A stretch of 45,137 nucleotides of DNA from Pseudomonadales bacterium (GCA_028283025.1 JAPYNO010000099.1:1-45137), one strand, 5' to 3'; shown: positions 17,797 to 27,037, counted from the stretch's first letter. Program-made: numbers and translations. Notes: generated by a model not told the origin, from the sequence alone.

Positions 17797-18321
17797 TCAC
17801 ATAACTTGCCGCTCTACTTCCGCCCGAAGTTCGCGGTTGAATCTGGTGAACAGTGCCACGGCCGCCTCCACATGTGCGCGCACCTGATGGTGCGGCAAGT
17901 CGGTGTGGTAGCTGTCAGTCTGGATAAAGCGGCTTGTTTGATCTGATAATTTCTTGACTCTGTATTGATGGTTATCAACAATACCCGGCATAAACTCATC
18001 GGACCAGCCGAAGCTCTCCCCCGGTCTCACTTGCAAGCTGTGCTCCGAACACCAATCCTTACCATTCGCTCTGAAAGTGACTGTCACTTGGCTTTGGTTT
18101 GAAAACTCTCCGTCAATGCCCTGAAGCGTTGAACTCCATTCGGGCATGTGGGCGAAATCAGTCAATATCCGCCACACCACTGTGCTCGGTACTGGCAGGT
18201 AAATATCCGTATAGATTGCATAATTTTGCGCTAGCCGAATTTCCGCCCGCTCTTCGATGTGGTAGCGCTCGGCGCTTTCTGCCTGTTGCTCTGATTGCGC
18301 GAATTGAGGCGTTTCTTTCAT
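17797..18321 (-). CDS. SRPBCC (START/polyketide-cyclase fold) family protein
   Basis: A 174-residue protein with the SRPBCC helix-grip pattern: a first strand and loop (YAIYTDIYLPVPSTVVWRIL), then TDFAHMPEWSSTLQGIDG, a beta-sheet core and a long C-terminal helix (HVEAAVALFTRFNRELRAEVERQV). The fold binds hydrophobic ligands; members act as cyclases, hydratases or carriers. Its ATG overlaps the stop of the upstream acyl-CoA synthetase by four bases (ATGA), so the two are coupled. No catalytic residue is assigned. Confidence 0.8.
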   Translation of the reverse strand: MKETPQFAQSEQQAESAERYHIEERAEIRLAQNYAIYTDIYLPVPSTVVWRILTDFAHMPEWSSTLQGIDGEFSNQSQVTVTFRANGKDWCSEHSLQVRPGESFGWSDEFMPGIVDNHQYRVKKLSDQTSRFIQTDSYHTDLPHHQVRAHVEAAVALFTRFNRELRAEVERQVM

Positions 18322-19874
18322 GGCTGGCCGTAGAGTGCTCTGAGCTCGGTTTTCTTGGTTTTGCCGCTAGGCAATCTAGGGAATTCACCGACCAAAATGA
18401 TTGATTTCGGACATTTGTAGCGTGCAATTCTAGACTGGCAGAAGGTGATCAACGCCTCTTCAGTGGGATGCTTGCCCTCTTTGGGAATGACGATGGCGCG
18501 AACGCTCTCCCCCCAGCGCTCGTCAGGGACGCCGATCACCGCGGCATCGGACAGGCTGCCGTGGGCCATGAGCGCCTCCTCCACCTCTCGGCAATAGATG
18601 TTTTCTCCCCCGGAGATGATCATATCCTTCTTACGATCTACCAGGTACAGAAAACTCTGCTCGTCCAGATAGCCCATATCTCCTGTGGCGTACCAGCCAT
18701 CCGGCATGGCCTGTATCGTCGCCTGCGAGTTGTTCCAGTAGCCGGACATCAGTGTGGGTGTACGAACATGGACTTCACCAACCTCGCCTAATGCACAGTC
18801 TTCACCCTCATCATCAACAATGCGCATATCGACATCGGGATAGGGTTGCCCAACTGAGCTCAAGTGTTTCTCAAACAGCGCCGAATCGACATCGCGGTGA
18901 TGATTCTTGTATAGGAAAGTCACGCTGGACATTTCTGTCGCGCCATAGGAGTTAACAAAGCCCACGTCAGGCATTTTCTCACGCATCTCATTCAGCAGAG
19001 GCATCGTCATTGGCGCAGCGCCATACTGGATTGTTCTCATCGAGCTGACATCGAACTGGTCAAACTCCGGCACATTGAGAACGTCTTTGATCACGGTGGG
19101 TGCCATAAAGGTCACTTCTGTTCTTTCCTCCTCGATCGCTTGAAGAATGGCAAGAGGGTCCACCGTTCTTTGCAAAACCACTGTGCCTTCATAGAGAAAC
19201 TGCGCGTAGGATATAAGCAAAGCCCCTATGTGATACATCGGCATCATGATCAGCGTCTTGCCGCCGTGATTGAACTCTAAAGGCGCAATGATGCTCTGTG
19301 CCGCCCGGTAGTCGGCTCGCTGTGAACGCATCACGCCTTTCGGTTTGCCTGTGGTGCCGCTGGTGAATAGTAGGTGCGCGATGTCATCGACCTTGGCCTG
19401 ATACGGAACGGCGGGGAGACCCGTTACGTTCAGTGCGTCTGTGAACGATGAGGCCCAAGCAAGAGTGTGTTCGCCGATACAAACATATTCTTGGATAGAT
19501 TCCTGTTCGGCTCTGATGCCCTCAACTTCAGGGGCAAAACCTTCCTGGAACACGAGGATGTCCGGTTGACTGTCCTCAAGTATGGCGTTCAACTCAGGCA
19601 CAGAAAGGCGCCAATTGAGTGGCGTGCTGATGTAACCGAATATGTTGCAGGCAGCATACACATACACGGCTTCCAAACAATTTTTAGCGAGCACAGCGAC
19701 CCGACTCTGGTGTCTCGCCCCTTGGGCATGAAAAGCCCTGCCGAGGGACTGCGCATGCTCGACGACTTGTCGGTAAGAGCATTGGATTCCTTCAAAATTG
19801 AGCGCTGTTGTGTCCGGACTTCGGTGTGCGCTTCCTAGCCACATATCACGTAATGTCGGTCTTTGATGTTTCAT
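18318..19874 (-). CDS. AMP-dependent acyl-CoA synthetase/ligase
   Basis: A 518-residue ANL-superfamily ligase. The phosphate loop LLFTSGTTGKPKGVM lies at about 169-182. Further motifs are NSYGATEMSS, WYATGDMGYLDEQ, DRKKDMIISGGENIY and a C-terminal LPSGKTKK that supplies the adenylation Lys. It would activate a carboxylic acid to an acyl-CoA with ATP. It starts at 19874, 169 bases from the divergent hydrolase at 20044, so both could be controlled from the same intergenic region. It heads the two-gene minus-strand operon. Confidence 0.94.
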   Translation of the reverse strand: MKHQRPTLRDMWLGSAHRSPDTTALNFEGIQCSYRQVVEHAQSLGRAFHAQGARHQSRVAVLAKNCLEAVYVYAACNIFGYISTPLNWRLSVPELNAILEDSQPDILVFQEGFAPEVEGIRAEQESIQEYVCIGEHTLAWASSFTDALNVTGLPAVPYQAKVDDIAHLLFTSGTTGKPKGVMRSQRADYRAAQSIIAPLEFNHGGKTLIMMPMYHIGALLISYAQFLYEGTVVLQRTVDPLAILQAIEEERTEVTFMAPTVIKDVLNVPEFDQFDVSSMRTIQYGAAPMTMPLLNEMREKMPDVGFVNSYGATEMSSVTFLYKNHHRDVDSALFEKHLSSVGQPYPDVDMRIVDDEGEDCALGEVGEVHVRTPTLMSGYWNNSQATIQAMPDGWYATGDMGYLDEQSFLYLVDRKKDMIISGGENIYCREVEEALMAHGSLSDAAVIGVPDERWGESVRAIVIPKEGKHPTEEALITFCQSRIARYKCPKSIILVGEFPRLPSGKTKKTELRALYGQP

Positions 19875-20005
19875 AATGCCTTCTCGTCAGATATGCGCCT
19901 ATCGTCAAAAGTCTTGTCCAATGCTACATGAGGGTGAGGGGTACGAGATCATTGAAGATGCGCTGCCGGAAAAGAGCATTGACTTGAGTCGACAAATAAA
20001 TGATG

Positions 20006-20022
20006 ATAGTGATAACTATAAT
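20006..20022 (+). promoter_or_regulatory. TATAAT box overlapping a short inverted repeat in the divergent region
   Basis: A perfect TATAAT (20017-20022) lies 21 bases before the chosen start 20044. ATAGT-GATA-ACTAT (20006-20019) is a 5-base-arm palindrome that overlaps it, so a bound repressor would block it. No good -35 box is at the expected distance (TCGACA at 19989 is 22 bases away), so an activator could be needed. Pattern match only. Confidence 0.4.
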
Positions 20023-20043
20023 TAAAAAGTGGAAAGTCCAGAC

Positions 20044-21288
20044 ATGACAGAGAGCAGCACCGAGACTGCGGGCTTTCGAAATGCGGAATGGACGATGCAG
20101 GGGCTGCCCGATTCCGTCAAAGTTGGGGTGTTTCCACTGAAAACCGCCGACGGCGCTGCCACCAACGGTTTTCTCTATATCGACGGCAACTCTGAGACCG
20201 TGGTATGCATCATGCACCCCCGGGAATTTCTAGCAACTCACTACTTCATTCCCTATCTGCTGAATGCAGGGTTTGCGGTGTGGACGCAAACCCCTCGCTC
20301 AGTGGGCAGTGACCTTCGCCTAGAGCATGAACTTGCGCTTCACGAGGTGGCCGTCGGGATGAGTTTCTTGCGCAAATATGGATTTCACAAGATCGTCTTG
20401 CTGGGAAATTCCGGCGGTGCGGGCTTATATGCGTTTTACAACCAGCAATCGAAGCGAGGCCCGGGGGAGCGTATCGCGAGGACGCCGGCCGGGCGTGCGA
20501 CCAAATTATCAGAGGCCGCCATGCCGGTGGCTGATGCCGTGGTGCTGGTAGCACCGCACCCTGGACAGGGCGCGCTACTGATGAATTGCATCGACCCGTC
20601 GGTGATTGACGAAGATGACGCATTGTCCTGCGACCCTAACCTTGATCCATTCGATCCGAACAATGGGTTTCGTCATCCGCCTGAGAGTTCGTCCTATGCG
20701 ACAGAATTCGTGGAACGCTATCGACTCGCTCAGCGAGAGCGGGTCATGCGAATTGATGCCAGAGCGCGGGACATGTTGGCGGGAAGGCTGCGGTATAAGT
20801 CCGCGCTCAAAGACAAAGACGCGCCGCTCTCGGAGAGAAAACGGGCTGGATACGGCGGAATATTCCAAGTGTGGCGTACCGATGCTGACTTGCGATGTTG
20901 GGATCTCTCGCTAGATCCCTCTGACCGTGCGGTGGGCTCGGTGTGGGGGCGAAACCCTTACGCCTCGAATTTTGGCAGCGTGGGCTTCGGCCGCCTATGT
21001 ACCCCGGAAAGCTGGCTTTCAACCTGGTCCGGCATTTCTTCCAATGCGCTTCTTGAGAAAACCGCATCTTCGATTACCCAGAGTGCACTCGTGATTGGTT
21101 ACACCGCTGACAACACGGTATTTCCCGACGATGTACGCGGGGTGTTTGAGTGCCTGCCCGCCAAGGATAAACACATGGAAATGGTGCAAGGAGACCACCA
21201 TGGGCGCGGCGGCAAGGATGGCCAGGATGGGCGAGAAGTCTGCGCAGCCCATGTGACCGCTTGGCTGCGGGAGCGCTTTGCCGCCTAG
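20044..21288 (+). CDS. Alpha/beta hydrolase family protein
   Basis: A 414-residue protein from ATG 20044, chosen because GGAAAG (20031-20036) is well spaced before it; an upstream in-frame GTG at 20029 would overlap that site. The nucleophile elbow is GNSGGAG (Ser123), inside VLLGNSGGAGLYAF. A strand-turn CIMHPRE at about residue 55 corresponds to the oxyanion region, and a C-terminal QGDHHGRGG may hold the catalytic His. It is longer than small esterases, with a large insertion between residues 135 and 300. The substrate is unknown. Eleven bases separate it from the next gene, an aryl-AMP ligase, suggesting paired hydrolysis and activation. Confidence 0.82.
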   Translation: MTESSTETAGFRNAEWTMQGLPDSVKVGVFPLKTADGAATNGFLYIDGNSETVVCIMHPREFLATHYFIPYLLNAGFAVWTQTPRSVGSDLRLEHELALHEVAVGMSFLRKYGFHKIVLLGNSGGAGLYAFYNQQSKRGPGERIARTPAGRATKLSEAAMPVADAVVLVAPHPGQGALLMNCIDPSVIDEDDALSCDPNLDPFDPNNGFRHPPESSSYATEFVERYRLAQRERVMRIDARARDMLAGRLRYKSALKDKDAPLSERKRAGYGGIFQVWRTDADLRCWDLSLDPSDRAVGSVWGRNPYASNFGSVGFGRLCTPESWLSTWSGISSNALLEKTASSITQSALVIGYTADNTVFPDDVRGVFECLPAKDKHMEMVQGDHHGRGGKDGQDGREVCAAHVTAWLRERFAA

Positions 21289-21299
21289 CGCATCGCGTG

Positions 21300-23003
21300 A
21301 TGATAAGCTCCGACACCAGTCATCACACCCTCGAAGGCGTCACCCCTCTGCCGCCGGAGGCGATTGCCCGCTATCGGCAGCAAGGTGCATTGCCATCGAT
21401 TTCACTCGGGCAGGCCCTGCATGAAGCCGCATTGCGTTTTGCGAGCAATGTCGCACTGGTGACGCCGGATACGCGATTAAGCTATCGAGAGTTGGACGAT
21501 ATTTCAGACAGGGTCGCGGCATTGTTGCTGAACATGGGTTTGAAGTCAGGTGATCGGGTTATGTTCCAGATCGGCAATGTGGCCTCGATATTTTACTTGC
21601 TGTATGGCTGCTTCAAATCAGGTGTAGTGCCTGTGTGTACGCTGGCGGCTCATCGACACAGTGAAATAGGCTGCCTTGCGAACATGGCGGCCGCAAAAGC
21701 GCATTTTATCCAGGCGGATTTGCCAAAATTTGACGCTCTGGCCTTCGCGCTCGAAATGAGAGATAAGGTGCCCAGCTTGGAGCACATCCTAGCGGTTCGT
21801 ATGACAGGTGAGCACGAACAGGGTGGCGTGGTCTGCCTAGAGTCGTCACTTGAGCGGATCGATGCTCGGTCGGCGCGTCAGACCATGGAAGCCCTTGATA
21901 TTGGCCCTGATGATGTCGTCGCTTTTCAACTCTCCGGCGGTACGACGGGCATCCCGAAAATTATCCCGCGCTTTCATGCGGAGTACATACATAATTCCGA
22001 ATGCTATGGTTATTGTGCCCGTTACACGCCAGACTCGGTGGGTTACTGGCCTCTCCCCGCGATCCACAATGCGGCAATGATCCAGTTCAACCTGCCGATC
22101 CATCTGACGGGCGGTACGGTGGTTGTGCAAATGTCCCACAAGACTGAGGATTTTCTGGGTATGATCGAACGGGAAAAGGTGACGCATTCGGGCGCTGCAC
22201 TGCCGTTGATTGTTCGTGCGATAGAAAGTGGCGCCATTGACAACTTTGATCTCTCTTCGGTCATCGATTTTGTCAGTTTGGGCGAAGGTGAATTGGTCTC
22301 AAAGGGCTTGCAGCTTCCGTCCAATCATATTTTCGGCATGGCCGAAGGCTTGTGTATGCGGACTCGAATGGAAGATCCCGATGAAGTCCGCAGTGGCATG
22401 ATCGGACGCCCGATCAGCCCTTTCGACGAGGTGCGTATTGCCGATCCTGAAACGGGTGAGGAACTTCCGGTCGGTGAAACGGGAGAATTCTGGGCGCGCG
22501 GGCCATACACAACAAGAGGGTATTACAAAGCGGAAGAGCACAACAGCGAGAAGTTTTCAGTTGACGGATTTTATAAGTCGGGTGATTTGATGCGCGCCCA
22601 CCAAATAGGCGGCGAGGTCTATTATTCCTTTGAGGGCCGGCTCACAGATAACATCGATAGAGGCATGGAAAAGATCAGTGCTGAGGAGTTGGAAAGGGCC
22701 ATTATCGAGCACGAGAATGTGCGCGAGGTCTTTTGTGTCGGCATGCCAGATCGCGAATACGGTGAAAAAGTATGTGCCTACATCATTCCTGTCAACAGAG
22801 CGCAGGGTCCCTCTTTGCCATTACTGGGCAGTTTTTTGCATAGCCGAGGGGTGGCCAAGTTCAAGTGGCCTGAAAGAATAGAACTGGTGGAGACTTTTCC
22901 TTCGACCAAGGTCGGTAAAACATCCAAAGCGCTGTTGGTGAAGGATGTGACCAATAAGCTGGTTGAAGAGGGGCAATTGGATGCCTCCTACCTGACACGG
23001 TAG
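21300..23003 (+). CDS. Aryl-AMP/acyl-CoA ligase, EntE (2,3-dihydroxybenzoate-AMP ligase)-like
   Basis: A 567-residue ANL ligase. The P-loop is FQLSGGTTGIPKIIPR, almost the EntE/DhbE form, and FGMAEGLCMRTRMEDPDE with GPYTTRGYYKAEEHN also match that subfamily. The C-terminus (TFPSTKVGKTSK) holds the adenylation Lys. EntE-type enzymes adenylate aromatic acids for siderophores, while relatives make aryl-CoA. Here no carrier protein or NRPS gene is present, so a catabolic aryl-CoA ligase is more likely. The frame opens earlier at 21261; ATG 21300 is chosen as it follows the preceding stop. Confidence 0.92.
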   Translation: MISSDTSHHTLEGVTPLPPEAIARYRQQGALPSISLGQALHEAALRFASNVALVTPDTRLSYRELDDISDRVAALLLNMGLKSGDRVMFQIGNVASIFYLLYGCFKSGVVPVCTLAAHRHSEIGCLANMAAAKAHFIQADLPKFDALAFALEMRDKVPSLEHILAVRMTGEHEQGGVVCLESSLERIDARSARQTMEALDIGPDDVVAFQLSGGTTGIPKIIPRFHAEYIHNSECYGYCARYTPDSVGYWPLPAIHNAAMIQFNLPIHLTGGTVVVQMSHKTEDFLGMIEREKVTHSGAALPLIVRAIESGAIDNFDLSSVIDFVSLGEGELVSKGLQLPSNHIFGMAEGLCMRTRMEDPDEVRSGMIGRPISPFDEVRIADPETGEELPVGETGEFWARGPYTTRGYYKAEEHNSEKFSVDGFYKSGDLMRAHQIGGEVYYSFEGRLTDNIDRGMEKISAEELERAIIEHENVREVFCVGMPDREYGEKVCAYIIPVNRAQGPSLPLLGSFLHSRGVAKFKWPERIELVETFPSTKVGKTSKALLVKDVTNKLVEEGQLDASYLTR

Positions 23004-23063
23004 CGGGATTTCAACACTAATCATTACATGCCTGAATCTACGAAACAAATGTCGGAGACAACT

Positions 23064-23678
23064 ATGAATTTCACAATGAGCCCGTCCGAAATGCCAAGTC
23101 TGACCGGGGTACATCACACCGCTTTCCCTACGTGGCGACCAAAAGATACGGTCGAGTTTTACCGGGACATCATGGGATTGCGCATTCGCCATGCGATCTC
23201 CGCGACCGGGTGGGGTAGAAGTGGTGGTCAGCCCCATCCGGATTTCCTGCATTTTTTCTTTGAAGCGGGCGATGCGAGTGCAATCGCATTTTTCTACTAT
23301 GTGGGCACCGAGCGGCGAAAAGAGTTCACCATGCTTAAGGGTTATCTTGGCTTGGCGCGTCATACGGCATGGAACGTCGAAACTCCGCAAGAACTTGAAA
23401 AATTCGAGAAAAGATTCCGGGAAGCGGGCGTTAAGGTCACCGAGGTAGTCTCCCACGAGACCTTGGACTCACTCTATTTCGTCGATCCCAATGGCTACAA
23501 CCTTGAAATCGCCTGCCAGACTAGGCCGATCGAGCCCGTCGATATCGTGGATGCCAATCTCACGTTAGATGCGATGATTGAGACGTTTGGTAATGATAAT
23601 CCGCAACACAAGACCATGGCCGACATGTGGCGCCGCAAAGGCGAGTTGGTGCAAGAGCGTTTCTTCGATACAGTCTGA
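23064..23678 (+). CDS. VOC-superfamily protein (glyoxalase/extradiol-dioxygenase fold)
   Basis: A 204-residue protein from ATG 23064, chosen because CGGAGA sits just upstream (23053-23058); the frame is open from 23028. Likely metal ligands are His17 (GVHHTAF), His100 (LARHTAW) and Glu148 (YNLEIACQ), in the spacing of a two-module VOC domain. Members include ring-cleavage dioxygenases, glyoxalases and epimerases. A single-domain protein of this length could be a lactone or CoA-ester epimerase or a small dioxygenase. It lies between an aryl-CoA ligase and a maleate isomerase homologue. Confidence 0.88.
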   Translation: MNFTMSPSEMPSLTGVHHTAFPTWRPKDTVEFYRDIMGLRIRHAISATGWGRSGGQPHPDFLHFFFEAGDASAIAFFYYVGTERRKEFTMLKGYLGLARHTAWNVETPQELEKFEKRFREAGVKVTEVVSHETLDSLYFVDPNGYNLEIACQTRPIEPVDIVDANLTLDAMIETFGNDNPQHKTMADMWRRKGELVQERFFDTV

Positions 23679-23690
23679 TGAAGCACTAAA

Positions 23691-23921
23691 ATGCCTAAGT
23701 TATATATCTTAGATGTGCCAGAATTTGCCGCGATAGCGAAGTCGCTTGCTGATCAGAATATAAGTTGTGTGAAGCGTGCAGGCTACTTTTGTTTTGTCAG
23801 CGATCAGCCGATCAAAATCATTCGTCACAATATGATCGATGCGACATGGTTCGGTTTTCCGATCGCTGGCATAGAAGGGAATCTGGTCGAGCACTCTGAC
23901 AAAGTGTTTCGGTTGGAGTAG
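23691..23921 (+). CDS. Small protein of unknown function (76 residues)
   Basis: I do not recognise this protein. The frame begins at ATG 23691, 12 bases after the VOC stop, and ends 41 bases before the next gene, filling the operon spacing well. It alternates beta-strand-like and helical stretches (KLYILDVPEFAAIAKSLA, then KRAGYFCFVS), contains two cysteines (residues 26 and 34) and no signal peptide or membrane helix. Its compact alpha/beta character and position suggest a small accessory or subunit protein of a neighbouring enzyme. Lower confidence reflects its size. Confidence 0.65.
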   Translation: MPKLYILDVPEFAAIAKSLADQNISCVKRAGYFCFVSDQPIKIIRHNMIDATWFGFPIAGIEGNLVEHSDKVFRLE

Positions 23922-23962
23922 TCGAAGTGGGCTTCGCGATCATTGTAGGGATGGAGCGCTAG

Positions 23963-24727
23963 ATGTCTCAAGGGCGCTACTACCGAATTGGCCAGATTGT
24001 TCCGAGCTCCAACACAACGATGGAAACGGAAATCCCGATGATGTTACGGCGACGCGAGGAGGTGCTTGCTGAGCGGTTTACGTTTCATTCAAGTCGCATG
24101 CGCATGAAGAAGGTGACTAGGGAAGAGTTGGCCGCGATGGATCGGGAGAGTTTGCGCTGTGCGGCTGAGCTGTCTGATGCGCGTGTTGACGTCATGGGTT
24201 ATGCGTGCTTGGTTGCGATTATGTCGATGGGGCTCGGCTATCACAGAGAATCTGAAAAGAAACTGGCAGCCATCGCCAAGGAAAACGGCGCGCTAGCACC
24301 CGTCATTACGAGTGCGGGAGCGCTGGTTGCGGGCCTGCATACGCTGGGTGCAAAGAAAATCGTAGTGATTGCACCGTACATGCGCAGCCTAGCCAATCTC
24401 GTCATAGAATATATCGAATACGAGGGCATTGAGGTCATTGACAATATTGCCTTGGAAATTCCCGACAACCTTGAAGTCGGTGCACGTGATCCGCTTGCGC
24501 TCATCGACATCGCCAAAGAGCTGAACACGGACGATGCAGACGCGGTTGTCCTATCGGCCTGCGTTCAAATGCCGTCCTTCGAAGCAGTTCAAGCCGTAGA
24601 AGATGCCGTTGGTAAGCCAGTGGTATCCGCGGCGGTTTGCACAACCTACGGTATTCTGTGTGCTTTGAACCTTGAGCCGAGAGTGCCCGATGCGGGCAGT
24701 CTTCTTTCTGGCCGCTATTCACAATAA
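23963..24727 (+). CDS. Maleate cis-trans isomerase-like protein (Asp/Glu racemase superfamily)
   Basis: A 254-residue protein. The N-terminal RIGQIVPSSNTTMETEIP is the maleate isomerase hallmark, and the two catalytic cysteines are present as Cys82 (GYACLVA) and Cys200 (LSACVQMPS), the same spacing as in characterised maleate isomerases. These convert maleate to fumarate; close relatives act as arylmalonate decarboxylases, which lack the first Cys, so isomerase activity fits better. It would feed a ring-cleavage product into the citric acid cycle. The hydantoinase-type gene starts 22 bases later. Confidence 0.88.
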   Translation: MSQGRYYRIGQIVPSSNTTMETEIPMMLRRREEVLAERFTFHSSRMRMKKVTREELAAMDRESLRCAAELSDARVDVMGYACLVAIMSMGLGYHRESEKKLAAIAKENGALAPVITSAGALVAGLHTLGAKKIVVIAPYMRSLANLVIEYIEYEGIEVIDNIALEIPDNLEVGARDPLALIDIAKELNTDDADAVVLSACVQMPSFEAVQAVEDAVGKPVVSAAVCTTYGILCALNLEPRVPDAGSLLSGRYSQ

Positions 24728-24749
24728 ACAAGAACATAGGTATCTAATC

Positions 24750-26978
24750 ATGACGAATCAAACAACAGCATCAGCAACAAAGACAGACATGGATCCGGTG
24801 ACGTTTGAAGTGATGCGCCATCGACTGTGGGCTATTAACGACGAACAGGCGATGATGGCGGCGAGGGTCTCCGGTTCTCCGGTCGTCTACGAAGCCTTTG
24901 ATTTCAATACGAGTATTCTGACTCACGATGGCCGCGCCTTGTTTGCCGGTGTGTATATCTTGCCCAATGCCGTGCCGGTGGAACTTATGGTTCGCTACGT
25001 GCTGGAGAAATGGCCGTTAGAAGATATCCGCGAAGGGGATATGTTCAGCAGTAATGACCCTTGGTCTGGGGCGCTTCATGCCAACGATACCATTCTGGTG
25101 TCACCGATTTTCTGGGAGGGGGAGCTCGTTGCTTGGACCGGCATCGTCATGCACGATTCGGATGTGGGCAGTCCTGTGCCAGGGAGTTTTGTTGTTGGTG
25201 CTCAAGATCGATTTGGTGAAGCGCCGCTGGTGCCCGGCATCAAGTTGGTGGAGAACTTCAAGGTTCGCGAGGATTTGGAAGAACTACTATTGCGAAACGT
25301 CCGCACCCCGGAACTCAATGCGCTCAATATGCGTGCTCGTGTCGCAGCGCTGACAAGTGCGCATCATCGTATCCACGACTTGATTTCGCACTATGGTCGA
25401 GATGATTTCATTCAGTGCCAGGAAGAGATTATCAACTACGTTGAGCGCGTATTGCGCCAGCGTTTGCGTGAAATTCCCGATGGCAGCTGGTATGAGCAAG
25501 CTTATATGGATCACGACAGCAACGAAAACAAACTGTACAAAGTGTGTTGTCGGCTCACCAAGCACGGAGACAGCCTGACTGTCGATTTTCGCGGCACCGC
25601 GCCGCAGGTTCAGGGCTCGGTGAATTGTTCCCGCGCGGGTCTTGAAGGCGGCTGTTTCACCTCGTTCCTGACGTTCCTGTGTTACGACTTGCCTTGGTCG
25701 ATTGGCGCCGTTCGAAATGTCGTGGAGATTATCTCCGACGAGGGCACGATCAATAATGCCCAGAGCCCTGCGGCGGTCAGCATGGGTTCTGTCATGGGCA
25801 CATGGATCACACAGGACATCGTTGGCACTGCACTATCGAAGATGCTGCTGTGTCATCCAGAATACAGGCAGGAAGCCCAAGCTTGTTGGCAGCCGAGCAT
25901 CAATGGCGAAGTGGTTGCCGGTCTTGGTCGAAATGGTGTGCCGTTCGCCTCGGTGTTGATGGATTGCTGCGGTGGTGGTGGTGGCGCGCGCACCTTTGCC
26001 GATGGTATCGACAGTGGCGGATTCATGCAGTCGATGAAAAGTGGCACCCCGAATGTGGAAACCACCGAGAGCCGCTATCCGGTGATGCAGGTCTATCGCC
26101 GCCAACGTATCGACAGTGCCGGAGCCGGCCGCTATCGCGGAGGCGTATCCATCGAATACGCACTGCTGCCGCACAAGAATCCAGTGCCCGTTGAGGACAT
26201 TATCTTCGCTCACGGTATCAGCCAGCCGGAGGGTCATGGTCTCGCCGGTGGCGCTCCGTCTAGCGTGGGCTTCAACCTTATCAAGCGCGGATCAGACGTG
26301 TTCGAGCAGATGAAGAGTGGTGTCGTGCCCAATTGCAGCGACGAAATCGGCGGTGCAGATCAGATTATGGAGGCCAAGGATGCCACGGCCCTCGAGGCTG
26401 GCGATTGCCATATTTGCTTGCAGACCGGTGGTGGTGGTTTTGGTGATCCGCTGCGTCGAGAGCCGATGAGCGTTGAGCAGGACGTGCGCCGCGGGCTGGT
26501 GTCTGCGGAATCGGCCAAGTCCGTCTATGGCGTGAGCATTGAATCGGGCATCGTCAACGAGATGGCCACCAAAGCACTGCGTTCAGATATGCGTGCGCAG
26601 CGATTGCGGCAAGGTCGGTCTGCCGGCAAGGTGATGGATAAGAAAGCAATCGGCGGTGAGGTTCTCCATCCGGTCGGCGATACCGTTGAAGCCGCCTTGG
26701 TCAATGGCGAGCAAATACTGCGCTGTACAGAGTGCAATCACCAGCTGTCAGGCTACGACAGCGATTTCAAGCACGGCACATTAGTACGCGAGTTGCCGAT
26801 TACGGCGACAAGCCCGATTAATTCGTTTGGCTTGGTGGACGACGTGCTGCTCAGGGAGTTTATTTGCCCCGGCTGCGGCACCAGCGTTGCCATAGACGTT
26901 CAGATCAAGGGCGAAGAGATACTCGATGAAGTGGTTTTTGCAGACCCCGACATCGGGCGCCATCAGAAGGCCGCGTGA
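24750..26978 (+). CDS. Hydantoinase B/acetone-carboxylase-alpha-like protein with C-terminal gamma-like zinc ribbon
   Basis: A 742-residue protein from ATG 24750, after AGG at 24738-24740. Residues 15 to about 570 are a HyuB domain: DPVTFEVMRHRLW, then NDPWSGALHANDTILVSPIF and MHDSDVGSPVPGS, which carry metal ligands, and a Gly-rich CCGGGGGARTFADG loop. The last about 90 residues contain two CxxC pairs, C659/C662 (LRCTECN) and C706/C709 (LREFICPGCGTS). This resembles the separate gamma subunit of acetone and acetophenone carboxylases, which binds zinc. The pairing points to an ATP-dependent, biotin-independent carboxylase or an amide-hydrolysing relative. The HyuA partner is two genes downstream. 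Confidence 0.88.
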   Translation: MTNQTTASATKTDMDPVTFEVMRHRLWAINDEQAMMAARVSGSPVVYEAFDFNTSILTHDGRALFAGVYILPNAVPVELMVRYVLEKWPLEDIREGDMFSSNDPWSGALHANDTILVSPIFWEGELVAWTGIVMHDSDVGSPVPGSFVVGAQDRFGEAPLVPGIKLVENFKVREDLEELLLRNVRTPELNALNMRARVAALTSAHHRIHDLISHYGRDDFIQCQEEIINYVERVLRQRLREIPDGSWYEQAYMDHDSNENKLYKVCCRLTKHGDSLTVDFRGTAPQVQGSVNCSRAGLEGGCFTSFLTFLCYDLPWSIGAVRNVVEIISDEGTINNAQSPAAVSMGSVMGTWITQDIVGTALSKMLLCHPEYRQEAQACWQPSINGEVVAGLGRNGVPFASVLMDCCGGGGGARTFADGIDSGGFMQSMKSGTPNVETTESRYPVMQVYRRQRIDSAGAGRYRGGVSIEYALLPHKNPVPVEDIIFAHGISQPEGHGLAGGAPSSVGFNLIKRGSDVFEQMKSGVVPNCSDEIGGADQIMEAKDATALEAGDCHICLQTGGGGFGDPLRREPMSVEQDVRRGLVSAESAKSVYGVSIESGIVNEMATKALRSDMRAQRLRQGRSAGKVMDKKAIGGEVLHPVGDTVEAALVNGEQILRCTECNHQLSGYDSDFKHGTLVRELPITATSPINSFGLVDDVLLREFICPGCGTSVAIDVQIKGEEILDEVVFADPDIGRHQKAA

Positions 26979-27037
26979 ACAGGCGGCAACCGGTCTATTG
27001 ACAACACATTTATCGATATTTACACAAAGAGAAGATA

